From: Methanomicrobiales archaeon
GTDB taxonomy: Archaea > Halobacteriota > Methanomicrobia > Methanomicrobiales > Methanospirillaceae
DNA length: 23,990 nucleotides
Assembly (NCBI GenBank): GCA_012798365.1
Contig: JAAZNH010000177.1
Span: 1-23,990 of the forward strand
Direction: 5' to 3'
Shown here: positions 13,746 to 20,219 of the stretch, piece by piece
Numbering within the stretch: position 1 is the first letter of the stretch
Layout: the number at the start of each line of letters is the position of its first letter
The notes under the pieces: model-generated
Databases searched by the model: none
What the model saw: only the letters and a program-made list of their open reading frames with translations
Told to the model about the DNA's origin: nothing
Program-made: the position numbers and the translations under genes

Positions 13746-14552
13746 ATGGATCCTCTTCTCCAGTATGCCTGCCTTTTCGTGACCGGGATTGTTGCCGGCA
13801 CGGTATCCGGGCTCTTTGGGGTGGGAGGGGGATCGATCATGACTCCGGTGCAGATCTGGCTTTCAACGGCCGGCGGGATGGACAGTTCCCTTGCCACAAG
13901 ACTTGCTTTCGGGACATCGCTTGCGGTCATCATCCCGACCATGATCAGCGGTGCGCTGGGTCACCACAAACACGGGGCCGTTGACTGGCAGGCCGCGGTC
14001 CCGATGGGGATTGCTGCGGTTTTCGGGGGCCTTGCAGGGGGGTTTTTTGCAACATATCTCCCGGGCAGCCTGCTCCGGCTCTTCTTTGCCGTCTTCATCC
14101 TCATCATGGCAGTCCGCATGGTCTGGAAGATCTGCGATGCAGGCACGGGCGAACCCCGGGGGTCAACACCCCGGTTCCTCATCATCGGGTTCTTCATCGG
14201 TATCCTTTCAGGACTCACTGGTCTTGGCGGCGGGGCGCTGCTGGTGCCGATCCTTGTCATCCTGCTGGGCTACCCCATCCACCGGGCAGTCGGGACATCC
14301 TCGGCCTGCATCATCCTCTCGGCAGCCGGGGCAGTGACGGCCTATATTATCACAGGCATCGGCATGGCAGGCCTTCCCCCGTATTCCATCGGGTATGTGG
14401 ACCTGGTAACCGCGGCCATCCTTGCCATTACCACGATCCCGCTAGCCCGGGTCGGTGTCCGGTTCGCCCATACCTGTTCCGGACGGAACCTGCAGATCGG
14501 CTTTGCCGGGCTCCTTGTGCTGATCAGCCTCTCGATGCTGATGCTGGGATAA
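13746..14552 (+). CDS. TauE/SafE family permease
   Basis: Membrane transporter of the TauE/SafE (DUF81) family, proposed to move small sulfur-containing or organic anions. The 268-residue protein has about eight hydrophobic segments in two related halves. Each half carries the glycine-rich signature: GTVSGLFGVGGGSIMTPV near residue 18 and GILSGLTGLGGGALLVPI near residue 155. Length is typical. ATG 13746 is preceded by GGGAG (13731-13735). The neighbouring divergent hydrolase may share regulation, but the substrate cannot be inferred. Confidence 0.92.
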   Translation: MDPLLQYACLFVTGIVAGTVSGLFGVGGGSIMTPVQIWLSTAGGMDSSLATRLAFGTSLAVIIPTMISGALGHHKHGAVDWQAAVPMGIAAVFGGLAGGFFATYLPGSLLRLFFAVFILIMAVRMVWKICDAGTGEPRGSTPRFLIIGFFIGILSGLTGLGGGALLVPILVILLGYPIHRAVGTSSACIILSAAGAVTAYIITGIGMAGLPPYSIGYVDLVTAAILAITTIPLARVGVRFAHTCSGRNLQIGFAGLLVLISLSMLMLG

Positions 14553-14634
14553 CTCAGGTTCTTCCGGCACAAGAGCCCTGGCAAAAAAAATAAAAAAGAA
14601 AAATTCTTCTTATCCATCTCCCCACCACAGGTTC

Positions 14635-15078
14635 ATGAAGATACACCGTCACTTCAGCGCAGGCACCTTCGTAGCAATAGTCCTCCTTCTTTCGGTTGTC
14701 ATTGCCCCCGTTGCTGCAGACAGCATGACCCGCGAGGACGGGACAGACCATGACGGGAGCGATTACAACACGCTCTTCCCCGGGAGTCCCGCAACGTATG
14801 GCGGGACGGCAGAGTCCTGTGCTGCAGCGTGCCTGAGTGACACCACCTGCAATGCCTGCACATACCTTGCCCGCGACCAGTCCTGCTGGCTCAAGCAGAC
14901 CGTCCCTCCCGCATCGCCACGGACCGGCGTTGTCTCGTTTGTGAAAGTGCGGGGCGAGGCCCGGGCAAACCAGGCAGAGCGGCCGCCGGAGGAGCCGACA
15001 CCGGCAAAATCCCCGGGATTTACGGCATTCGCTGCCGTGATCGTAGCTGCGGGCGTGCTCAGCCTGCGGAAGATCTGA
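14635..15078 (+). CDS. Secreted PAN/Apple-like protein with PGF-CTERM tail
   Basis: A 147-residue cell-surface protein. Signal peptide about residues 1-28 (hydrophobic core FVAIVLLLSVVIAPVA, cleavage near AAD). The central 30-105 region resembles a PAN/Apple module: a DGTDHDGSDY opening, then cysteines in AESCAAACLSDTTCNACTYL and QSCWLK, a pattern that forms disulfides in PAN_4-type domains that bind protein or carbohydrate. A Pro/Glu-rich spacer follows (PPEEPTPAK). The end, SPGFTAFAAVIVAAGVLSLRKI by position 126-147, is a PGF-CTERM sorting signal. ATG 14635 has only a weak ribosome site; an A-rich stretch (14584-14602) upstream could be the promoter. Binding role is inferred from the domain. 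Confidence 0.82.
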   Translation: MKIHRHFSAGTFVAIVLLLSVVIAPVAADSMTREDGTDHDGSDYNTLFPGSPATYGGTAESCAAACLSDTTCNACTYLARDQSCWLKQTVPPASPRTGVVSFVKVRGEARANQAERPPEEPTPAKSPGFTAFAAVIVAAGVLSLRKI

Positions 15079-15157
15079 TCCATTTTTTTACCCACGTTCT
15101 GAACAGGATAAAACCGGTTTGAGGTGATCAAGCGGGCTGCGATATTTCTGTACAAAT

Positions 15158-15694
15158 CGGATCCTGATTTTTATTTTTCAATCAAGGATCGATTTTTTAA
15201 TTTCAATCGCAACTGTGATCGCGATTCGAAGAAACCCAGCGGTTTCTTCTCATCCTCCAGGTCACATGACCTGTCAGATTTGAAAACCTGATCCGGATCA
15301 ATCACGATCTGTTTTTTTCTTTTCAATCGAGTTGTGATTTTTCCGGAAAAATCGGATCGTGATTAAAAAAATTCAAGCAAACCTTGATTGAAAAACTGTG
15401 GAATAAATGGGGGTGCCGTCGTGACCGCCCGTCTCAATTTGTTGCAGATCAGCTTAACTTTTTGCAATCGACTTGTGATTTTTCCGGAAAATTCAGATCC
15501 TGCCGAAAATTTTTCAATCGACTTTCGATTTTGAAATTGCAATCGCAACTGCGATCCCGATCAAAATGCTGATCCGGATCAATCACGATCTGGTTTTTCG
15601 ATTTCAATCGAGTTGTGAATTTTCCGGAAACGCCGGATCGTGATGACATGTTTCAGGCAACTTTTCTTTTCATTTCAAAAGTGAGATCGTGATT
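15158..15694 (+). repeat. Array of related GATC-rich repeat blocks
   Basis: Block A occurs at 15287-15364 and 15567-15645: it opens with CTGATCCGGATCAATCACG and is bounded by the inverted arms ATCACGATC and GATCGTGAT, separated by 45 nt in both copies. Its centre, CAATCGAGTTGTGA followed by TTTTCCGGAAA, starts at 15324, 15465 and 15605, that is at spacings of 141 and 140 bp; the middle copy lacks the arms. In the first copy the centre is an 18-bp perfect palindrome, GATTTTTCCGGAAAAATC (15336-15353). Block B (CAATCGCAACTG, then GATC) occurs at 15174-15227 and 15510-15562, 336 bp apart. A stray right arm GATCGTGATT lies at 15685-15694. Confidence 0.8.
15228..15273 (+). other. Two adjacent hairpins inserted between repeat blocks
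   Basis: GAAGAAACC (15228-15236) and GGTTTCTTC (15241-15249) form a 9-bp stem with a 4-nt loop; CAGGTCA (15258-15264) and TGACCTG (15267-15273) form a 7-bp stem with a 2-nt spacer. They fill an interval of about 60 bp between blocks B and A that is only a few bases long in the second B-A pair. Confidence 0.6.
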
Positions 15695-15710
15695 TGCATA
15701 ACAGAAATAT

Positions 15711-15768
15711 TTCCTGCCCGCTTGCAGGAACCAATCCACCGGTCTCCTGCCTGGTAAGTGGAGACCGG
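15711..15768 (-). terminator. Tandem hairpins after cdc48
   Basis: Nearest the Cdc48 stop, CCGGTCTCC (15739-15747) and GGAGACCGG (15760-15768) form a 9-bp stem with a 12-nt loop. Next, TTCCTGC (15711-15717) and GCAGGAA (15724-15730) form a 7-bp stem with a 6-nt loop. Only a weak AT stretch follows on the minus strand, so they may process or protect the 3' end as much as terminate. Confidence 0.5.
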
Positions 15769-15783
15769 ATTCGTGAAAAGGAG

Positions 15784-18216
15784 TTATTGATATTCCGGTG
15801 GCTGGACCTGCTTGGGCAGCCCGCCCTTGAAGTGCTGCTGGATCTTGCCGTAGTACTGCCGGAGGTTGTCGTTCATGGTCGGGTGGACCTTCTTCTGAGC
15901 TTCTTCGAAATGGCGTTTTGCAACAACCGCTGAGCCATCGCGGAGCGCAAGCATGCCCGCTTCGCGGCAGAGCGATTCGAGGTCAGATCCGACAAATCCT
16001 TCGGTGATCTTTGCAAGGTCGGCTGCGAGAGCCTCCCGGGCCGGGTCGGCAAACGTGAGGCGCTTCTCGGCAAGCAGTTCGATGATGCGCTTGCGCCGCA
16101 GGCCCCGGAAGATGCCGGTTGAACCTTCAGCGGGTGCGATATAGGCGGCCTTGAAATCGCTGACCGTAACAGCCTTGTCCGTCCCGAGCTTCTCGACCAG
16201 TTCACTGATGGCTTCTTCATTCAGGCCGCTTGTCAGGTCAACAATCTCTTCAAGGGTGGAGCCCTCAAACGGCATGAAACGGGTGTGGATACCGATGATC
16301 TTCTTCCGGTCTTCCAATACCGGCTCACCAATGTAGACCAGCCGGTCGAACCGGCCGGCGCGGAGGAGCGCCGGGTCAACGAGATCGGGCTTGTTGGTCG
16401 CGCCCATGATAACAACATCCCCAAGCTCGACAAGACCATCCATCTCGGTGAGGATCTGGTTGAGGACATTGTCCAGCGCCTGCGAGTTGTTCGATGAACC
16501 GCGGATCGGGGCAATGGAATCGATCTCGTCAAAGAAGATGATGGAAGGCGAGACCTGCCGGGCTTTCTTGAAGATGTCCCGGACCGCCCGCTCGCTCTCT
16601 CCTACCCACTTGGAGAGGAGCTCGGGGCCGCGGATCGGGATGAAGTTGGCACCGCTTTCCGATGCAACAGCTTTAGCAATGAGGGTCTTGCCGGTGCCGG
16701 GCGGACCGTAAAGGAGGATGCCGCGGGGCGGCTCGATGCCCATATCATCCAGCTTCTGGGGGTTGGTGAGGGGGAGCTCGACGGCTTCCCGCACCTCGGT
16801 CTTGGCGGCATCAAGGCCACCGACACTCTCCCATTTCACATGCGATACTTCGAGCATCACTTCGCGCATCGCGCTCGGGCTCACGTCACGCTGGGCGCTC
16901 CGGAAGTCGCTTGCAAAGACCTTGAGCGTGTCAAGGACCTCGGCCGGGATCTCATCGGCTTCGAGATTGAGATCCGGCAGGTACCGGCGGAGGGCGCGGA
17001 TTGCCGCTTCACGGGAGAGGGACTCTAAGTCCGCCCCTACAAACCCGTGGGTCTGCTTGGAGAGGAGCTCAAGGCTGACATCCTCGGCAAGAGGCATGCC
17101 CCTTGTGTGGATCTTCAGGATCTCGATCCGGTCAGGTTCGCTTGGGACACCAATCTCGATCTCACGGTCGAACCGGCCGGGCCGGCGGAGGGCTGCATCA
17201 ATGGCATCGACACGGTTCGTTGCACCGATGACGATGACCTGCCCCCGCTCCTCAAGACCGTCCATCATGGTCAGGAGCTGGGCAACAACCCGGCGCTCAA
17301 CTTCCCCGGTCACTTCCTCGCGCCGGGGCGCGATCGAGTCGAGTTCATCGATAAAGACAATTGACGGTGCGTTTTCCCGGGCTTCTTCAAAAATCTCCCG
17401 GAGGCGCTGCTCGCTTTCGCCATAATATTTCGAGATGACCTCGGGGCCGGCGATGTGGATGAAGTGCGCCCCGCTCTCGCTGGCAACCGCTTTTGCAATC
17501 AGGGTCTTACCGGTACCGGGCGGCCCGTAGAGGAGGACACCCTTGGGTGGCTCGATCCCCAGTTTCTGGAAGAGTTCCGGGTGCCGCAGCGGGAGCTCGA
17601 TTGTCTCGCGGAGGCGCTGCAGCTCGTCCTTGAGGCCGCCGATGTCTTCGTAGGAGTACTGCTTGATACCCTCGAATCCGGATTCGGCTTTTTCCGAGAA
17701 GTCAACCTGCGTGTCCTTGGTGATGATGACTGCCTCTTCGGGTTCCAGTTCAACGACCTTGAACCCGACAATCGGGGAGTGCACAAACGGCATCCCGAGC
17801 GGCACGGGGATCAGGTCATTTTTCGTGACCGGGAAGTCGATGAGCATCCGTGAGAAGTTCGGGTTGCCGGCAAGGTTGACATTCTTGGGGAGACCCTCCG
17901 GCGGGGCAAGGACAACGCGCTTTGCCTCGATCTCTGTTGTAATCTTCCGGACGGTCACCTTGTCGCCGAGCCCGACGCCGGCATTGGTGCGGGTAAAATT
18001 ATCGATGCGGGCTTTCTGCTGGTTCCAGTCCTCGACAAGCGATCGCCAGACCTTGGCAACCGTCTTTCTCTTGCCCTCTATCTGGACGAGATCCCCGGGC
18101 GAGATCTTCAAAAACAGCATCGTCTCGGGGTCCAGCCGGGCTTTCCCGCCACCCTGGTCACCCGGGTACGCGGAATCTACTTTAAGCTGGATTTCGGGGG
18201 TTTGCACTTCAGCCAT
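15784..18216 (-). CDS. Cdc48/VCP-like AAA ATPase
   Basis: Double-ring AAA unfoldase homologous to eukaryotic Cdc48/p97 and archaeal VAT; extracts and unfolds proteins, likely feeding the proteasome. From ATG 18216 it has 810 residues. N-terminal substrate domain about 1-180 (KVDSAYPGDQGGGKARLDPE). D1: Walker A GPPGTGKT near residue 230, pore loop KYYGESE, Walker B IVFIDELDSIAPRR. D2: Walker A GPPGTGKT near 500, KWVGESE, Walker B IIFFDEIDSIAPIRG. Both rings look active. The end is PPEYQ, with a penultimate Tyr. A start at ATG 18231 is also open, but the TATA box at 18244-18252 predicts transcription starting near 18221, between the two, which favours 18216. Confidence 0.95.
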   Translation of the reverse strand: MAEVQTPEIQLKVDSAYPGDQGGGKARLDPETMLFLKISPGDLVQIEGKRKTVAKVWRSLVEDWNQQKARIDNFTRTNAGVGLGDKVTVRKITTEIEAKRVVLAPPEGLPKNVNLAGNPNFSRMLIDFPVTKNDLIPVPLGMPFVHSPIVGFKVVELEPEEAVIITKDTQVDFSEKAESGFEGIKQYSYEDIGGLKDELQRLRETIELPLRHPELFQKLGIEPPKGVLLYGPPGTGKTLIAKAVASESGAHFIHIAGPEVISKYYGESEQRLREIFEEARENAPSIVFIDELDSIAPRREEVTGEVERRVVAQLLTMMDGLEERGQVIVIGATNRVDAIDAALRRPGRFDREIEIGVPSEPDRIEILKIHTRGMPLAEDVSLELLSKQTHGFVGADLESLSREAAIRALRRYLPDLNLEADEIPAEVLDTLKVFASDFRSAQRDVSPSAMREVMLEVSHVKWESVGGLDAAKTEVREAVELPLTNPQKLDDMGIEPPRGILLYGPPGTGKTLIAKAVASESGANFIPIRGPELLSKWVGESERAVRDIFKKARQVSPSIIFFDEIDSIAPIRGSSNNSQALDNVLNQILTEMDGLVELGDVVIMGATNKPDLVDPALLRAGRFDRLVYIGEPVLEDRKKIIGIHTRFMPFEGSTLEEIVDLTSGLNEEAISELVEKLGTDKAVTVSDFKAAYIAPAEGSTGIFRGLRRKRIIELLAEKRLTFADPAREALAADLAKITEGFVGSDLESLCREAGMLALRDGSAVVAKRHFEEAQKKVHPTMNDNLRQYYGKIQQHFKGGLPKQVQPPEYQ

Positions 18217-18227
18217 TACCTTAAAGG

Positions 18228-18252
18228 TCATATACGCAGGGATTTATAGGTA
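18228..18252. promoter_or_regulatory. Overlapping divergent promoters of cdc48 and larC
   Basis: The plus strand has TCATATACG at about 18227-18235, about 27 nt before ATG 18259, so larC is probably leaderless. The minus strand has CTATAAATC (18244-18252), about 31 nt before ATG 18216 of cdc48, giving at most a very short leader. The two start codons are only 42 bp apart, so the two preinitiation complexes would overlap. Confidence 0.55.
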
Positions 18253-18258
18253 CTGTAA

Positions 18259-19473
18259 ATGCGCCTCCTGATTCTCGATTCTTTCCATGGTGCCGCCGGT
18301 GATATGGTCACGGGAGCCCTGCTTGACTGCGGGGCTGACCGTGAGCTGGTCCTGCGGGCGATGCGGGCAGTGGTAGCAGAGCCCGCCATCTCGCAGGTGA
18401 CCCGGGCCGGTATCCGGGCACTGAAGGTGGACACCCGTGCGACACCCGTCCACCGCACGTTTGATGAGGTCATGCAGCGGCTGGATGGCGCTGCTGCATC
18501 GGTCCCGGCCCCGGCGCTTGCCATGGCCCGCCGGGTCTTTGAACGGATCCGGAACGCCGAGGAGCAGGTCCACGGGGCCCGGGCCCATTTCCACGAGGTC
18601 GGGGCTGATGACGCTATCGCCGATATCGTGGGTGCCTGCACGGCCCTGCATGCGCTCCAGGCAGATGGGGTAAAAGTTTTGCCGGTGACCACCGGCCACG
18701 GGACTGCCACCGGCTCGCACGGGACCTTTCCGATCCCCGCGCCGGCAACCGCCCTCATCCTGAAAAATGCCGGCCTTACCGCTACGGAAGGCGACCATGC
18801 CGGCGAACTCTGCACACCAACCGGGGCTGCGCTCCTTGCAGAGTTTGCAGCAACGGGCGCTCCGGCCTATGCTGCTCACACCATCCTTGCTGTCGGGTAC
18901 GGGGCCGGGACCCGCGACCCGCACCATGCTCCCAACGTGCTGCGGGCAATGCTCGTTGAAACCTCCGGAACTGGAAATGGCCTTGAAGAAGACACCGTCG
19001 ATATCCTCGAAACCAACGTGGATGATGTGAGCGGGGAAGTGATCGCCCGGGCAATCACCCGCTTCATGGAGGCGGGAGCACGCGATGCCAGCGCAACGCC
19101 CATCATCATGAAAAAAGGCCGGCCCGGGTTCCTTATCCGCGTGATTGCCCTGCCGGAGACGAGCCCGGCCCTTGCAGAACTGATGGCCCGGGAACTTGGC
19201 ACGCTCGGGGTCCGGTGCATCCCGGCAGTCCACCGGTTCATTGCTGAACGGATGATAGACGAGGTTGAAGTAACCATTCGCCAGACAACCCGGAAGATGC
19301 CGTATAAATGCGGGCTGATCCGCGGGGAAGTCTATACTCTCAAGGCTGAATTTGAGGCGGCAAAGGATTGGGCGGAAGAGCAGGGCATGACGGTCCGCGA
19401 CGTCATCCGGGCCGTCGAAGAGGCTGCCCGGGACCGGTGCAAAAAGCAGCAGGGGGCGGCGAAGCGGCCATGA
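18259..19473 (+). CDS. larC: LarC-like nickel-pincer cofactor protein
   Basis: Full-length member of the LarC family (404 residues). In bacteria LarC uses CTP to insert nickel into the pincer nucleotide cofactor of lactate racemase. The N-terminus LLILDSFHGAAGDMVTGALL, the AHFHEVGADDAIADIVGAC segment (about residues 112-130), the TPTGAALL motif and the VDILETNVDDVSGEVIARA segment of the C-terminal domain are all present. It is a single uninterrupted frame, unlike some bacterial larC genes that are split by frameshifting. No larA, larB or larE is in the window, so the archaeal substrate enzyme is unknown. Its stop overlaps the radB start by 4 nt. Confidence 0.9.
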   Translation: MRLLILDSFHGAAGDMVTGALLDCGADRELVLRAMRAVVAEPAISQVTRAGIRALKVDTRATPVHRTFDEVMQRLDGAAASVPAPALAMARRVFERIRNAEEQVHGARAHFHEVGADDAIADIVGACTALHALQADGVKVLPVTTGHGTATGSHGTFPIPAPATALILKNAGLTATEGDHAGELCTPTGAALLAEFAATGAPAYAAHTILAVGYGAGTRDPHHAPNVLRAMLVETSGTGNGLEEDTVDILETNVDDVSGEVIARAITRFMEAGARDASATPIIMKKGRPGFLIRVIALPETSPALAELMARELGTLGVRCIPAVHRFIAERMIDEVEVTIRQTTRKMPYKCGLIRGEVYTLKAEFEAAKDWAEEQGMTVRDVIRAVEEAARDRCKKQQGAAKRP

Positions 19474-20147
19474 AAACAGACAGGAAGACCAGCGGGAACC
19501 CGGCGCTTGACAATCTGATAGGCGGCGGCCTTGAGATCCGGACCATCACCCAGTTCTACGGTGAACCGGCGAGCGGCAAGAGCACGCTGTGCATGATTGC
19601 GGCAATCGCCGCGCTCCGGGCCGGCCAGACGGTCGCCTATATCGACACCGAAGGGTTCTCCATTGACCGCTTCCGGCAGATCGCGGGGGCAGATACCGAT
19701 GTGATCGCGGACCGGCTCTTCCTCTTTGAACCGGTTGATTTCGAACACCAGGGCCAGGTGATCGCGGAATGCGAGAAGGTGCTCAAGGCCCACAAGCCCG
19801 GCCTCCTTGTGATGGATTCTGCCACTGCCCTGTACCGGACCGATCTTGAGAAAGGCCGGGACGCCCTGCAGGTGCTGACAAAACAGATGATCCACCTCCT
19901 TGGGTATGCAAAGCGCTATGACATCCCGGTCATCATCACCAACCAGGTGTACATGGACACAACAAGGAACACCTGCTTTGGCCTGGGCGGGTATGCCCTC
20001 GAACACATCTCCAAGATCATTGTCCGGCTGGAAAAGGGCGAATCCTCCGGCCAGCGCCGGGCACGCCTGGTCAAACACCGCTCCCGCCCGGAGGGGGCAT
20101 TCTTTGATTACGAGATCACCGGTGACGGGATCCAGGTAAGACCCTGA
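19470..20147 (+). CDS. radB: DNA repair and recombination protein RadB
   Basis: Archaeal RecA/Rad51 paralogue thought to assist RadA in homologous recombination. 225 residues, the usual length, consisting of the ATPase core without the N-terminal helix-hairpin-helix domain of RadA. Walker A GEPASGKST is at residues 31-39, Walker B-like GLLVMDSAT follows, then VIITNQVYMDTTRNT and RRARLVKHRSRPEG near the end, all typical of RadB. The start is ATG 19470, overlapping the larC stop (ATGA); the longer open frame upstream lies inside larC and is a shadow. Co-transcription with larC is likely, though no functional link is known. Confidence 0.94.
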   Translation: MKTDRKTSGNPALDNLIGGGLEIRTITQFYGEPASGKSTLCMIAAIAALRAGQTVAYIDTEGFSIDRFRQIAGADTDVIADRLFLFEPVDFEHQGQVIAECEKVLKAHKPGLLVMDSATALYRTDLEKGRDALQVLTKQMIHLLGYAKRYDIPVIITNQVYMDTTRNTCFGLGGYALEHISKIIVRLEKGESSGQRRARLVKHRSRPEGAFFDYEITGDGIQVRP

Positions 20148-20219
20148 ACCGGGAAACTGAAGAGTAAGAACGCCGGGGGAAAAACCGGGTCGGCAATACC
20201 CGTATCTCGAGGTTGAACG

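Larger units (their letters stand above)
15079..15783. other. Repeat-packed non-coding region between convergent genes
   Basis: These 705 bp lie between the 3' ends of the PAN protein (plus) and Cdc48 (minus). They hold no supported gene. A T-rich stop (TTTTTTT at about 15083-15089) follows the PAN gene. From about 15158 to 15694 the DNA is made of related AT-rich blocks with many GATC tetramers (about 18 counted by eye over the region, far more than chance), palindromes and hairpins. The last 80 bp hold two hairpins next to the Cdc48 stop. Confidence 0.7.

Noticed and set aside
15363..15649. Short open frames within the repeat array
   Set aside because: Two to three overlapping frames on both strands of repeat DNA, none conserved between the repeat copies.
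15158..15694. CRISPR array
   Set aside because: Repeat units are unequal, about 26-80 bp, diverged, and not separated by uniform unique spacers; no cas genes are present.
15158..15694. Replication origin next to an initiator gene
   Set aside because: No orc1/cdc6 gene is nearby and no clear ORB motif was recognised; kept only as one possible explanation of the repeats.
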